Part shown: positions 34,736 through 45,939 of the stretch, in pieces
Layout of the letters: each line of letters starts with the position of its first letter
How positions within the stretch are numbered: the first letter of the stretch is position 1
DNA from: Brachycybe producta
Lineage: Eukaryota > Arthropoda > Diplopoda > Playtdesmida > Andrognathidae
Direction of reading: 5' to 3'
NCBI GenBank assembly: GCA_036925085.1
Contig: JAUPFP010000061.1
Span: 175,001 to 239,000, forward strand
DNA: 64,000 bases
The notes under the pieces: model-generated
The model's database searches: none
Told to the model about the DNA's origin: nothing
What the model saw: only the letters and a program-made list of their open reading frames with translations
Program-made: the position numbers and the translations under genes

Positions 34736-35270
34736 CTAGTGGGGTAACCCGTCATAAATGACGGGAGCAAAATTCACAGGCAATTGTGCGCATGCACGTC
34801 GTTTTTTCCTTTTTTTACTCCTTTCATTTCAATTTCAGTCACCCCTCCCACTTTTCTCTCTCTCTTCCCTTCTGCACTTTCCAAACTTTTCCCCTCACCC
34901 CTCCCACTATTCTCTCTTTCTTCCCTTCTACACTTTCCAAACTTTTCCCCTCACCCCTCCCACTATTCTCTCTCTTCCCCCTTCTACACTTTCCAAACTT
35001 TTCCCCTCACCCCTCCCACTATTTTCTCTCTCTTCCCCCTTCTTCACTTTCCAACCTTTTCCCCTCTCCAACTTAATATCATGGGGTTCTTGGTTGGGAA
35101 GAGTTCAACATATAGTTGACCTTGAGAAAAAAAAGTGGTTCATTTATTTAAATTAATATAAATTCCGACACAGCGTTAGATCGCTCACACACACACACAC
35201 ACACACATACTCTCACACACATACAAAGACCTGGCTTAATATATATATAATACTTGATATACTTGATTGA
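34736..35270 (-). mobile_element. Helitron-like element copy (non-autonomous)
   Basis: Its 3' end is at the left: on the minus strand CCCGTCATTTATGACGGG hairpin, TTACCCCA, CTAG, then T. Inside is a pyrimidine-rich tandem block (about 65-bp units with ACACTTTCCAAACTTTTCCC, four copies at 34860-35070) and a block ending GACCTTGAGAAAAAAAAGTG. The other end is AT-rich with CA repeats (35188-35209) and CCAGGTC. Related copies: 42600-43069, 44605-44951, 45940-46150. No Rep/helicase gene. Confidence 0.6.
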
Positions 35271-35788
35271 TAGATATTTTTTATCTCTCTAACGGCCCGA
35301 CTGGCCGTCCAAACTAGAACTGACGGCAACTCACCATCCCGACTCCGCTTTAGGAGCGGGAACAAAATATTTAGAGCCTTAGGTGAACCCTAGGGTAAGC
35401 GACAGGAAATTTTTACACCTTGCCCACCAAAGCGGGTATTAGGGTATCATAAGTGACAGGAATTTTTACTACGCCCTGCCCACCCTTAAGGGTATTAGGG
35501 CACATATTTCATACCATACTCTATATGCAAACCGCACCAAGGTACGGTTGAGAATCAGCCTGGACCCGCCCAGTTGCGGACCCCTAAGAAGACCCTGAGT
35601 ACAGGAAAAGCCATTGGCATAAAAACCCGTACAGCCTAAACGTCTATTACAATATCTTTACAGAATTTTCTAAAAGAACCAACTAAGGGCGTCTTCACTA
35701 GATGACTCTTATCACATGGCCAACCGAACCCTAACTTTATCGCCTCAGCTGAAAGTACTTGTCGAGCATCAATCCTACTAACTAATGT

Positions 35789-36214
35789 TCAATCCCAAAG
35801 AACATGGTCCACTGTATCTATTCCTGTATTGTGTTTGTTTAACTTAAAATGCTTGAGGTAAGTGTTAAAAGAGCCATGGCCTGTCAGCATCTGTGTTGTA
35901 CTCCCAGAGAAGATGCTCCCTTCAAGGGAGGGCTCTGGAATAAATTGGAAGGTTTCCCTTCCTTTGCTAGTCTGAGACCAGTCTTCTCTCCATCTTTCAA
36001 GAAGCTGCCTCTTGACCTCTTTTTTAAAATACGAAATGGTTTTTTTGTGCCTTAACACCGTATTATTCTTTGTGCCTTAACACCGTATTATTCTCTGTGC
36101 CTTAACACCGTATTATTCTCTGTGCCTTAACACCGTATTATTCTTTGTGGCCTCTTTTGCCTGTTTGTCTGCCATTTCGTTCCCCTGATAACCTTCATGT
36201 GCTTTAACCCAAAC
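35789..36214 (-). pseudogene. I-group LINE ORF2: RNase H end and C-terminal domain
   Basis: 36113-36214 reads VVWVKAHEGYQGNEMADKQAKEAT, the last RNase H motif (H-x-G-x-x-G-N-E-x-A-D). 35789-36058 reads RWREDWSQTSKGRETFQFIP, QMLTGHGSFNTYLKHFKL and DTVDHVLWD, the family's C-terminal module. The frame between them is broken by a 25-bp unit repeated four times. Confidence 0.72.
36047..36146. repeat. 25-bp tandem repeat, four units
   Basis: GTGCCTTAACACCGTATTAT plus five bases, four near-identical units, inside the ORF2 remnant. Sequence on both sides fits one unit in the ancestral gene (NNTVLRH). Confidence 0.9.
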
Positions 36215-36215
36215 G

Positions 36216-36421
36216 ACGGAGAATAGGATGGCTACCATCTGTGCCGGAAGCACAGATTTCACCCCCATGCTGGAGGATGATAGCAATCCATCGCCATCCA
36301 ACTTTTTTTGTAGCTAGAATCTTCTTCGTGCGGGCACCGTGCGATGCAGAGAAGCAACGAGTTACAGGAAACAACATCTACAAGTTGGTCAGAAAAATAG
36401 AGTCGATGTCAAAAGCTCACA
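36216..36421 (+). mobile_element. LTR-A fragment inside the I-group LINE
   Basis: Matches the last ~200 bp of LTR-A (GGATGGCTACCATC ... GATGTCAAAAGCTCACA) on the opposite strand to the LINE. LINE endonuclease sequence resumes directly at 36422, while the left side resumes at RNase H, so the RT region was lost in the same event or later. Confidence 0.75.
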
Positions 36422-36671
36422 ACTGTATTAAGGCCATAGCCTTAAATCCAGTTTTCCTAACAATGGTGGCAGATTTAGGCTTATCGCCGTATAAATCTAC
36501 ACTACCACCAGCAAAACTATGCCGTTTTAACAACCCCGGGCTAGGCTCCTGGACACATATTATATTAATATGCTCACATGACTCGCATACTTTTTCCAGA
36601 CATGCCTCAGCTTCTCTCCCTTTCCCTAGGTTAACCTGCAGCATGTTAATTACATTGCTGTCACCCATCAT
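36422..36671 (-). pseudogene. I-group LINE ORF2 N-terminus (endonuclease start)
   Basis: Starts MMGDSNVINMLQVNLGKGRE and continues to INIICVQEP, the N-terminal strands of the apurinic-like endonuclease with the catalytic [IL]-x-x-[QL]-E-P glutamate. It begins about 34 bp after the ORF1 stop, as in I-group elements, and is cut after about 80 residues by the LTR fragment. Confidence 0.72.
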
Positions 36672-36704
36672 AATTAATTTGGGAATTATTTCTGTCTCTC
36701 ATGG

Positions 36705-37975
36705 CTAAGTAGACTGAGCACTTGTTATCCATCGCATTATGGCATCGAAGCTGTAGGCCTCTCTTCTCGCAATTGCTACACTCCTACTTTCTGCTGTGCA
36801 GTTAGTCACCAAATGGTCCCCTCCACAATTAATACACCTCTTGAACTTTCTGGTGCATTCTCCCGCCCTATGTCCATACTCATTGCACTTATGGCATTGT
36901 AGGATATCGATGTACTCCTCCAATTTATGCTGTACCCATCCTAATATCTTGTATATATTGGGAGTTACTTCCACTATAATATTTTTCCTCTCAGGGTTTC
37001 GACAGGGCCTTTCACTTCTACTACACATCCCTCCTTAAATAACTTTTCACTTCCTATTTCTTTAATGACACCCTCGTTTGAGACTATGAGATCGTTAACT
37101 AACTCTTCCTTGGGTATACCGGAGTCAACTCCAGTAATAACCACCTTTGGCCTTCTCATCTTTGCCTTAGTACAGGAGTATTCTCTGATGTCCTTAAGTT
37201 TCTCGACAAGTCTTTTTCTCTGGACCTCGTCTTTAGCAACGATGACTAATGCACCACTCTTTGTCTCCCTAACTCTTATGGGGTTACCCCCAATATCAGA
37301 GGTACATATTTTGCATTGTAAGTCTTCCCGTATGGACTTTGACGTAGCTCCTTTCTTATCTGATCGCAATAAAATTGTGTTATTGATATCACTGGAATTA
37401 ATTCCTGGGGCCTTGTCCTTTACTTTCCCATACGTCTTTTGAATTGTGGGTACCACCTTCCCCACCACATTGAACTTCTGTATGTGTTCTGTGTAAGTCG
37501 GCCTATGCCCATTTTGGGAGAGTCCTTCATAATCCATATGAGCATGTTCCGCTATAACAGCTTCACTCTGGGGAAAATTTCTAACCTGCATTTGGGTTTG
37601 GTTTATCCACATGCCCTCTAACTTGGTTAGTTTTATCTCTCGTACATGGTTTAATTCCCCCATAATACCAAAAATTTTAATAGCTCTGGCTAATCCTAGC
37701 ATTGCCTGCATTTGCTCAGCCCGATTGAAATAAATTTTATTATTTTGTCTAGTTATAGCTCCTCTTATGGAGTCAATTTGTTTATAAAATTCCCATAATA
37801 GACACTTAGGTGACATTAAAAAAGGGTCTTCTTCAACGTCATCGTCCACAATTATCTCAGAGTGGCTTTTATTGGCCTCATTATCATCGTGTTCAAAATG
37901 GCTTCTTTTCCCGGCATTGTCTCTCCCTTCCTTTGGGTCAGTAGAATTTTGCAAGTTGTTATCGGATCCACCCAT
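36705..37975 (-). pseudogene. I-group LINE ORF1 (gag-like), one frameshift
   Basis: 36974-37975 is open for 333 codons: an acidic N-terminus (DDDVEEDPF), then a region with RSDKKGATSKSIREDLQCK, GALVIVAKDEVQRKRL and RRPKVVITGVDSGIPKEELV, typical of the gag domain preceding zinc knuckles in I/R1/jockey elements. After a frameshift near 37000, 36705-37028 continues with CHKCNEYGHRAGEC (C-x2-C-x4-H-x4-C) and CINCGGDHLVTNC (C-x2-C-x3-H-x4-C). Such proteins bind element RNA and form the nucleoprotein. One indel apart from intact, so relatively young. Confidence 0.8.
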
Positions 37976-39184
37976 CCCTGCATAATTCCCCAGACTAGCA
38001 GTTCATGGTCTTACAGAGTTTGGGATGGTCTGCAATTCCCCTTTTAGTCTATTGATTAAGTCAGTTTTTGCTTGTCTTTCCACAGTTTTATAAAAGGTAG
38101 ATTTAAGCCTTAGTTTTGCCCTTATCGCAGTAATCTTTCAGTAAGCGTTCGGTATCTGCCGTTATTTTAGGGCAGAGCGCAGGCCACAGTTCTTGGAATT
38201 TCTCATCCAATAATGACCCCTCCACAAAAAAAGGGCTCTTCTCCACACCATCAAGAGTCGATGTGGAGGAAAAGAGGTACAGTGTTTCCATCTTCCATCA
38301 TAAGTTGCAACAAATATTGAAATTCAGGTTTCTTCATCGGCTTACAGGTTGGCTTATTCACGCCCCTCCAACAGGGCGCTTGCCAAGGTAGCAGACAGTA
38401 TCATGGTGGCTGTGGGTTTAAGCCTTGCCAGTGGTTATTAGATCCGATTTCCGCCAGGGCCGAATTTGCTCTGAGGTGGCGTGATTTGTTGAATAGGTTC
38501 AGTTTCCACCAGTAGTTCCTAATTTTGACAGTAATGTTAGCATGAGCCATGTCGCATAGGATGGCAGCATTGCTAAGTAGTACGGGATCTATGGAAAATG
38601 GCCCAGATAAGGGTGGTACTGAGGGTGGTGCCCACATGGCACTGGAGTGAGGATTATGGCGCAAAGGCCCCATTACTTGCCAGTGTATGGTAGTTTTGCC
38701 ATGGGTCTGTGTGGAGTCATTCCACACTACACAGCTAGTGGTGTTTGTCATAGGAACAGGATTAGGATATTTACCACTCACCATAATGGGCAAATGGGGA
38801 GGGAAACAGGCTACCAGCAATGGTCTCGAGCCAAATGAAGTGGGTTTGTCAATGCTTGTTGGATGAACCCAGGCCAAGAGACTTCGAGCCACATATACAG
38901 TAGATACCCTGCAAATGTTGGGACTGATACTGCCAGCTCGTATCCCTCAGCCATCACGCATGCAACAGGGTGCAGCATGGGCAGAGGTGTTGCCAGCCCA
39001 AGCCTCTAGACAGGGAAAACAAGAGGCCATCCCTAGGGTTGGAAGGCAATACAGATGGTACTGAGCCAGTAATTGAGGTAGAGTCCAGGGCAAGGTAGCC
39101 ACAACATGTAAGCATTTGACCATGGCAGCCAGCCCCCTTCTACCCAGGAGACTTTCAGGCAGTAGGGTACTATAAACCATTACC

Positions 39185-39653
39185 ATACATTTCTGGTCAC
39201 CATTGTAGTTCATCTTCCAGATTAAAGACTTGCTACTCCGTAAGAGATCCGTATGCTTTCTTGCCCTATGGTGTCTCCGGCTTGTCTAGAGAAGGGTTAG
39301 TTTCCGAATGATAAGACATGCAGTTTCATATTATAAACACTCTTTATTCATTTTCGCATAGAAACATCAATGTTACATGAATGAATAGTTATTAATCAAA
39401 GGTGCATCCACATGCCCAAGATGATTATACAAAATTCATCGACGTAGTATAAAAGTTGAGCAAAAGAGTGGACCAAGAACAAAGAAGAGCATGGTCCTTT
39501 TATACCTTGGACCTGTGTACACCTACAAGGTATAACCAGGTCCACGTGACCATGGTTCTAAAGGTATCAATCTGCTAATTGTGTTCTAAATACAGATGGA
39601 GGGAGGGACAGGGATGAGTCAGTCGCCCCAGGCTAGCCACTGGGTGTTACAAC
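39185..39653 (-). mobile_element. LTR-A copy, 3' part missing
   Basis: Plus strand ends TGGGTGTTACA at 39653. It includes TTTTATACC near 39497 (TATA complement) and CTTTATTCATTT near 39340 (poly(A) signal complement), and stops at 39185 (CATTTCTGGTCACCATTGTAG), about 190 bp short of a full LTR, at the edge of the I-group LINE. Confidence 0.78.
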
Positions 39654-39659
39654 AAAATA

Positions 39660-40205
39660 ACACGAAAGTTCGTTAAAGTAACAAAAATGTCATTTAGAAA
39701 AACCTATTTAAATAAAAAAAAATCAATTTAAAATAAATAAATAAAAATTAATGACTAATGAGCCACTTTGTGTAAATTAAACACTACTGTCTATTGCCTA
39801 TTGATATTCCTAATTTGGGCAGTAGGACATGGACACAGACATAGCCCTGACTGTGTGACACATAAAAGTTTCGTTTCTTGTCGAAGAAAATTGATCGATT
39901 TTTGGTTAGTTTTTCTTAAGAAACGTACATGTCTATGTGTGATGCATTATTCAGTGTGGTCACTTGGAAGTCCGTTTCAAATGAAAATAAAAGTCTTTAG
40001 AGATTGTATACATATTACATACAGATGAAAACACACCTCCTACCCCAAATATATATTGAGGTTTTCACTTCTAATAGTACTGGTTTGATGTTTTAAGACT
40101 TTAATAATCGACAGCCATCTTTTTATTATTGTTGCTGCAACTACTGTTAACAACTCATAATCAAGAGTGATGAGGGAAGCTGTGTCTTATTGCTTTGCTT
40201 GCACC
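39660..40205. other. No gene seen
   Basis: AT-rich. The frame at 39768-40028 has a hydrophobic start but no recognised domain. Confidence 0.35.
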
Positions 40206-40209
40206 CTGT

Positions 40210-40741
40210 TGTAACAAGGTAGAGCTCTTGTTACGGGGCTCACGTGTAAACTGTCTTAGTTAGAGCGGACACCGTTTTTTACTGAGAGAGTTAGTGTTTT
40301 AGAACCCGAGTCCAACTGGTGCCGGGGTCGTTCTCTATGGTATTCCGTTGTTGCGACAATGCTGGAAAGGATTAAGGTAGACAGGCGAGACGAATGCAGA
40401 TTGTCGAGTTTACTTGTTTATTGCACACAATCATAATAAGCACAATAAATAGAGAAGAGTTTGAGACTGTGGCGTAGCTTAGCCACCCGATCATTAAATG
40501 TTATTTCATAGTTTCGATATCAGAGAATGGACCCAGAATTGACCGAGACATGGTCTTTTATACCTAGGGCCTGTGTACACCCTTCACAGATGCACCCATG
40601 CCCCAGGGACCGTGCATCAGCTGGTATCTGGTATCCTTTGGGGTTTCAGAGAGTGAGGGAAGAGAGGGAAGTGCATCACTTGGGCCCCAAGGAACCCCAA
40701 AGCTATGGTAGCACCAAAAGGATAAAATACAGGGTGTCACA
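40210..40741 (-). mobile_element. Solo LTR, family LTR-B (532 bp), TSD CTGT
   Basis: Plus strand starts TGTAACAAGG and ends GTGTCACA; CTGT lies at 40206-40209 and 40742-40745, an exact 4-bp duplication. On the minus strand it starts TGTGACACCC and has GGTATAAAAGACCATG near 40555 and GCAATAAACAAG near 40415. The promoter block resembles LTR-A (CAGGCCCTAGGTATAAAAGA against CAGGTCCAAGGTATAAAAGG), but the rest does not align by eye, so it is a related family. Confidence 0.8.
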
Positions 40742-40789
40742 CTGTACTAACCATAAGGTACTTAGAATGTCTTTTAAAAGCTAGGTCAA

Positions 40790-40955
40790 AATTCAAGAAT
40801 GACACTTTGCACTTGAACTTCAACTTGAAATTTCAAAACAATTTTCAAACATAGAAAGAAAAAAAAACCTTTTTTATTGTATACCTTTATAAAGGTTTTT
40901 CTATATTCATGCCAAAAGAAGCTTCAAGTTGAAGCTCAAATGTCGTTTTTCTTCT
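40790..40955. mobile_element. Small hairpin repeat
   Basis: GACACTTTGCACTTGAACTT near 40801 is mirrored by AAGCTTCAAGTTGAAGCTC...TGTCG near 40920-40945. An inner hairpin is AACCTTTTTTATTG/TTTATAAAGGTTTTT. Likely a MITE; no ends fixed. Confidence 0.4.
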
Positions 40956-40959
40956 TGTA

Positions 40960-42298
40960 TTTGGACCAGAATATGTTCAGGCTTCACTTTTGATAAGACG
41001 TCTTATTTGGTATGATTGGCTTATATTATTTTTCTTATCAAGTGAAACAAACTTTTTTTTTTCTATCTGAAGGTGGGAGGGGGAGGGGAAGGGTGTAAAA
41101 GAAAATTCGATGTTTTTGTTGTGGTTCCTCTTTCTGCATAATAATTTATCGACCATATTTGAGGTCTTATTTTCTAACATGAGAAAGTAAGAAGAAGAAA
41201 AAGAAAAAATACTCTTGCTGTATTTCAGGGGAAAAAATAGGTTAAAAACTGTTAGGAGTTTGGGGCCACAAAGCTATTACTGAGCTTATAACTATGTATA
41301 GAGATATTCCTCCCCCGCCCCCTCCCCTCCTTCTTTCTAAAAAAAATTGTCTCCAAATAAAACTATTTTCTAGTTTAGTCTCTAGAGACAACCAATAACT
41401 GTCCGCGGATAGAAAAAAATTCTGCCATCTCCGTCAAAATGTTGTTTCTTCTAAGTTGTATTTCTCTAGTATTATTGCATGGCCCTTTTTCTACACCCTC
41501 CATTCTCATAGTACTGTATATATAATATACACTATATATATATAAAGAGAGAGAGAGAGAGAGATCAAATGTGGAATTGTCTTTTCACAAATTGCTTTAA
41601 AGGTCCCTTATTTTTTTTTTTCTTTCCTTTCGTCTTCCTCCCTTACCATATTTTTTTTCTCTCTTTCTCTACTTTCTTCGTAAATTCGTATCATTTTCGT
41701 TTATCAGCTTATATTTACACAGGAGTAAACATAGTTTTTTTTGGGGGGGGGGTTCTTTTTCTTTCTTATTTTGTTTTCATCTTGGGGTTGAAATTTCTTT
41801 TCGAAAATGGAGAGTGAAAGAAAGAAAGATAAAGTTGGAGAGATAAAAGGAGAGAGAGAGAGAGAGAGAGACAGACAGAGACAGAGAAAGAGTGAGAGAG
41901 CCTCATATCTAAAAAACATTCTCTTGATTTTTGTCATAATGGGTGGGTGGGGGGTCATGATAGAAAAAAAACTAGAAGGGTCATTTTTTTGAAATATGAA
42001 ATCCATAATTTTTTTAAGATTTGACGCATCTTTATTAATAGAGTGAAAATTTAATTATTTAGACGTGAAATGGACTTTTCTTATTAAGTAGAACAACAAA
42101 AAAGACTCAAGCTTAATTTTATAAAGCTAAAATTAGCTCTTGAATATTTACTTGAATTTTAAGAAGAAAGGTTTAACATAGAAAAACTCTTTGTTTTATT
42201 GGGTGCTCTTTTGAAGATGATTTTTTGTTATGTTTGAACCCGACAGAAAGTTGAAGTTGAAGTTCAAGTGCCAAGTTTCTTTCTTGAGTTTCTTTCTA
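40960..42298. other. No gene seen; short GA microsatellites
   Basis: AT-rich DNA with GA runs at 41546-41563 and 41849-41870 and poly-T/G runs. Frames here follow the low complexity. Confidence 0.4.
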
Positions 42299-42350
42299 GA
42301 TACACGTCCGTCTTGTTCTTTTGAGCAGACGACAACGAGACGAGACGAGC
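42299..42350. repeat. Short copy of repeat X
   Basis: GTCCGTCTTGTTCTTTTGAG followed by CAGACGACAACGAGACGAG; the rest of repeat X is absent. It abuts a Helitron 5' fragment. Confidence 0.5.
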
Positions 42351-42480
42351 AACATAATGTTGACCTTGAGGAAAAAAGTGGTCCATTTAAATTTATATAA
42401 ATTCCGATGTGTTTACACGTTTTTGTCCTTGTTTGTACGGCGTTACACATACAGTGACGGACAGACTTTACTTAATATAA
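42351..42480 (-). mobile_element. Helitron-like 5' fragment
   Basis: TGTTGACCTTGAGGAAAAAA and AATTTATATAAATTCCGA match the 5' part of the Helitron copies at 34736-35270 and 44605-44951, oriented opposite to the copy that follows at 42600. Confidence 0.5.
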
Positions 42481-42505
42481 AGATAGATAGATAGATGTAG
42501 ATATC

Positions 42506-42546
<41 letters not shown>

Positions 42547-42600
42547 ATCTATATATATATATATATATCCATATCTATACATATACATATACTATGTATA
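42481..42600. repeat. (GATA)n and (TA)n microsatellites
   Basis: GATA units, then TA units, then variants up to 42600. Confidence 0.9.
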
Positions 42601-43069
42601 TGTAAAAATGAACTTTTTTCTCAAGGTCAACTATATGTTGCACACTCCCCATCCAAGAACCCCATGATATTAAATTGGAGAGGAGAAAAGGTTGAAAAGT
42701 GTAGAGGGGGTGAGAGAGAGAGAGAGAAACGTGGAGGAGGAAAAAGTGGGAGGGGTTGACTGAAATTGAAATGAAAGGAGTAAAAAAAGGAAAAAACGAC
42801 GCGCATGCGCACACCAGAGAGAACGCTCTCTTTCAAATATAAAAAAGGGGAGGGGATAATAGTAGCAAAATTAAACTAGAATTTATCACAGGCAATTGTG
42901 CCCAGCATTAGAATTTCTTTTGCTCAGCTGTTTTATGAACGTCGTCAATTTCTAATTGGTTTGTTACTTGGTCTGGCGTCATAAAAGGGCGGAGGAAAAG
43001 AAATTCTAAGGCAGGACACAATTGCCTGTGAATTTGGCTCCAGTCATTTATGACGGGTTACCCCACTAG
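42600..43069 (+). mobile_element. Helitron-like element copy
   Basis: Contains the TCTCAAGGTCAACTATATGT block, CGACGCGCATGCGCACA, and ends with the hairpin, TTACCCCA and CTAG at 43069, followed by T. An inner hairpin (AGAATTTCTTTTGCTC ... AAAAGAAATTCT, 42909-43008) looks like a MITE inserted in this copy and the one at 45940. Confidence 0.6.
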
Positions 43070-43079
43070 TATATTATAT

Positions 43080-44320
43080 TGATTGCCCTCTTAGAAAAGC
43101 ATTGTTAGTTGCAATGCTATCAGTGATTGCCTACTTTCAGTAGTAGTAATCTATCTGTTTGAGTTTCAATTGCGTTAAAAAAGTTCTGGCACCATTTTAT
43201 CAGTTGGTAAAATAAAACTTCTTTATGTAGTTTATGAGATTAAAACTTGTTTTTATTGATTATGTAAATGTATATATTCCAATAGCAATACAAATAAAGC
43301 AAAACTGTTATTTCTTAAAATATATAATGGTTATGGACACTGGTTTTTCCTATTTGATTTTTATTTCCGATCTCTCTCTCTCTCTCTTTATATATATATA
43401 TATAATGATTAATATCTTGCCATAAATATTTATAACAATTTGCTTCCTCCCTTTTTTCCTCCTCCCCATCTCTTGATACATTTCAATTTTTACGACATTT
43501 TTATGGGGAGACTTTCTAAAAAAATGAAAGTCAAGATTTGTGTGTTGGTGTTTGAGATGGGGGTAAAAATAACATTTCTAAAAATGAAATTTCAAGAAGA
43601 TGAATATCTACAGCTTTTTATTCTCTTCTTCTTATTATTGTATGTATATGTATATGTGATGGTTATTTATACTTAAGAATGTGATAATAGAAGTACAAAA
43701 CAGACAAGACCCTTCTACATTTTAGTTTGTAAATGATCAACATGGGGAATGGAATCTGTTAGTAGTAGAGGTCTTTAGAGAGTTTTGTGGCCAAATTATA
43801 CATTATAAGGTTCCATAGGCTGTTTATGGAAGGGGAGAGAGAAAGAGAAAGAAAAGAAAACGGAAAATTGTTTGGTTTTAAAGCCAAAACTGTGATGTGG
43901 TGGTCTGGGGTCGTATCATGTTTTATTATGAAATATCCTGGAAAACCTTTGAAAATTACATTAACTCAAGAGTTCATTTTAATAGATAATATATTCATAG
44001 CCATGCCTTAGAATATTTCCTCTTTTAGAGGTTTTAAGTGTTTATAAAAGCTTAAATAATTATATTTTGCTTTCCGTTTTTGCCAGTACATAAAAATGCT
44101 ACTAGAAATTATATTATAAAATATTTTTCTCATTTAGTCTGTTGAGTATTGAAGCAATAAATCACGAATTTGTCCGGATTTTTTTTGCATATTTCTGATA
44201 TTTATTCGCACTTATAATGTTCAGCAAAAAACGTGGATTAGTGATATATACCCGGTATTATATTCAAGGATTATGTATTCTATATATGTTTGGTTATTGT
44301 ATCAAGATATAAATATCTAT
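43080..44320. other. No gene seen
   Basis: AT-rich with CT/TA runs at 43372-43405; no exon or transposon end recognised. Confidence 0.4.
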
Positions 44321-44500
44321 GTATTTAGACCTAAGTGGCCAAGTGATACTTTTAGGACCATGGTCACTTGGACCTGGTTACACCTCATAGATGTACACAT
44401 GTTTAAGATATAAAAAGACCATGTTCCTCTTTGTTCCTCGTCTATTTTTTTCGCTCAACGTTTTGTACTACGTCAATTCTATCTGTATCATAACATGGTA
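44321..44500 (+). mobile_element. LTR-A fragment (promoter part)
   Basis: GGACCATGGTCACTTGGACC, then GATATAAAAAGACCATG and TTTTGTACTACGTC correspond to positions about 110-290 of LTR-A; both ends are missing. Confidence 0.72.
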
Positions 44501-44504
44501 TAAC

Positions 44505-45815
44505 ATCTCAATATATTGACTTTAGGTTAGGTTGAGGTTATATTAGGTTTGGTTTGGTTAGGTAACTATACCTAACCTCACCTAAGCTAACCAAACCAAA
44601 GCCAATATTATATATATAATATCCCAGGTCTGTGTGTGTGTGTATGTGTGGAGTAACAAAAACCATTGAAGCATGTCGGAATTTATATAAATTTAAATAA
44701 ATGAACCATTTTTTTTTCTCAAGGTCAACTATATGTTGAACTCTTCCTTTGGAAAGTGTAGAAGGGAGAGAGAGAGAAAAGTAGGAGGGGTGAGGGGAAA
44801 AGGTTGGAAAGTGTAGAAGGGGAGAGAGAGAAAAGTGGGAGGGGGTGACTGAAATTGAAATGAAAAGAGTAAAAAAAGGAAAAAACGACGCGCATGCGCA
44901 CAATTGCCTGTGAATTTTGCTCCCGTCATTTATGACGGGTTACCCCACTAGTATTGAAATAGTATCTGTATATATTAGCTTAGTATCTCAATATATTAGC
45001 TTAGTATCTCAATATATTAGCTTAGTATCTCAATATATTAGCTTAGTATCTCAATATATTAGCTTAGTATCTCAATATATTAACTCAGTATATCAACATA
45101 TTGACTTAATATCTCAATATATTGAGATTGTTAGGTTAGGTATACCTAACCAAACCAAACCTAAAATAAGTCAATATATTGAGATACTTAGTCAATATAT
45201 TGAGATACTAATCAATATATTGAGATACTGAGTCAGTATATTGAGATACTGAGTCAGTATATTGAGATACTGAGTCAGTATATTGAGATACTGAGTCAGT
45301 ATATTGAGATACTGAGTCAGTATATTGAGATACTGAGTCAGTATATTGAGATACTGAGTCAGTATATTGAGATACTGAGTCAGTATATTGAGATACTGAG
45401 TCAGTATATTGAGATACTGAGTCAGTATATTGAGATATTGAGTCAGTATATTGAGATACTGAGTCAGTATATTGAGATACTGAGTCAGTATATTGAGATA
45501 CTGAGTCAGTATATTGAGATACTGAGTCAGTATATTGAGATACTGAGTCAGTATATTGAGATACTGAGTCAGTATATTGAGATACTGAGTCAGTATATTG
45601 AGATACTGAGTCAGTATATTGAGATACTGAGTCAGTATATTGAGATACTGAGTCAGTATATTGAGATACTGAGTCAGTATATTGAGATACTGAGTCAGTA
45701 TATTGAGATACTGAGTCAGTATATTGAGATACTGAGTCAGTAAATTGAGATACTGAGTCAGTAAATTGAGATTCTAAGTCCATATATTGAGATACTAAGT
45801 CCATATATTGAGTTA
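44505..45815. mobile_element. Foldback-like element FB2 (21-bp minisatellite arms)
   Basis: Right arm 45170-45790 is about 27 copies of a 21-bp unit, TATTGAGATACTGAGTCAGT plus A, nearly identical in the middle and diverged at the ends. Left arm 44965-45115 has about seven units of the related TATCTCAATATATTAGCTTA in opposite orientation. Between them is a short core with GTTAGGTATACCTAAC. A second piece (AACATCTCAATATATTGAC and a GGTTAGG hairpin, 44505-44600) lies left of an inserted Helitron. The unit is 7 codons, so frames on both strands stay open across the array without being genes. Confidence 0.68.
44605..44951 (+). mobile_element. Helitron-like copy inside FB2
   Basis: Starts in AT-rich sequence before CCCAGGTCTGTGTG and ends with the hairpin CCCGTCATTTATGACGGG, TTACCCCA, CTAG at 44951, then T. 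It has two copies of the GTGTAGAAGGGRGAGAGAGA-type purine block where 34736-35270 has four. Confidence 0.6.
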
Positions 45816-45939
45816 GTAATTCAAATGTCCTATAAGGGGCACCGTAGTTTTCACTTGCCACACTTTCCTATATAAAACGATAAGATGGCAATAAGCATGC
45901 GCTCTGCTAATACTAATGGGCTAACGCTAGTAATAATAT

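Larger units (their letters stand above)
35285..39184 (-). mobile_element. I-group LINE, internally deleted and rearranged
   Basis: Reading right to left: possible 5' UTR (39184-37980), ORF1/gag (37975-36705), start of ORF2 (36671-36422), then an LTR-A fragment replacing most of ORF2, then RNase H and the C-terminal zinc motif (36214-35789), then a 3' UTR with two copies of GACAGGAATTTTTAC-like sequence (35400-35480). The gag with zinc knuckles plus RNase H places it in the I/R1 group, distinct from the CR1-type LINEs. The outer limits are approximate, and frames between 38300 and 39210 are unassigned. Confidence 0.7.

Noticed and set aside
34758-35156. Frames of FPLTPPTI repeats (also at 42575-42836 and 44538-44929)
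   Set aside because: Translations of the tandem pyrimidine block inside the Helitron-like element.
38401-39213. 163- and 88-codon minus-strand frames upstream of the I-group gag
   Set aside because: Composition is not obviously coding and no motif is recognised; they may be 5' UTR of the LINE, so not annotated as genes.
40210-40741. tRNA or structured RNA gene
   Set aside because: No A/B box or T-arm pattern; TG...CA ends, TATA and CTGT duplication identify an LTR. No tRNA or rRNA was recognised anywhere by eye.
44520-44600. Interstitial arthropod telomere repeat (TTAGG)
   Set aside because: Only a few imperfect GGTTAGG units forming a hairpin in FB2; no true TTAGG array, so not used to place the organism.
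45208-45861. 217-codon SQYTDSV heptad-repeat protein, and the opposing SQYIEIL frame
   Set aside because: A 21-bp tandem unit keeps frames open on both strands; no start context or non-repeat domain.
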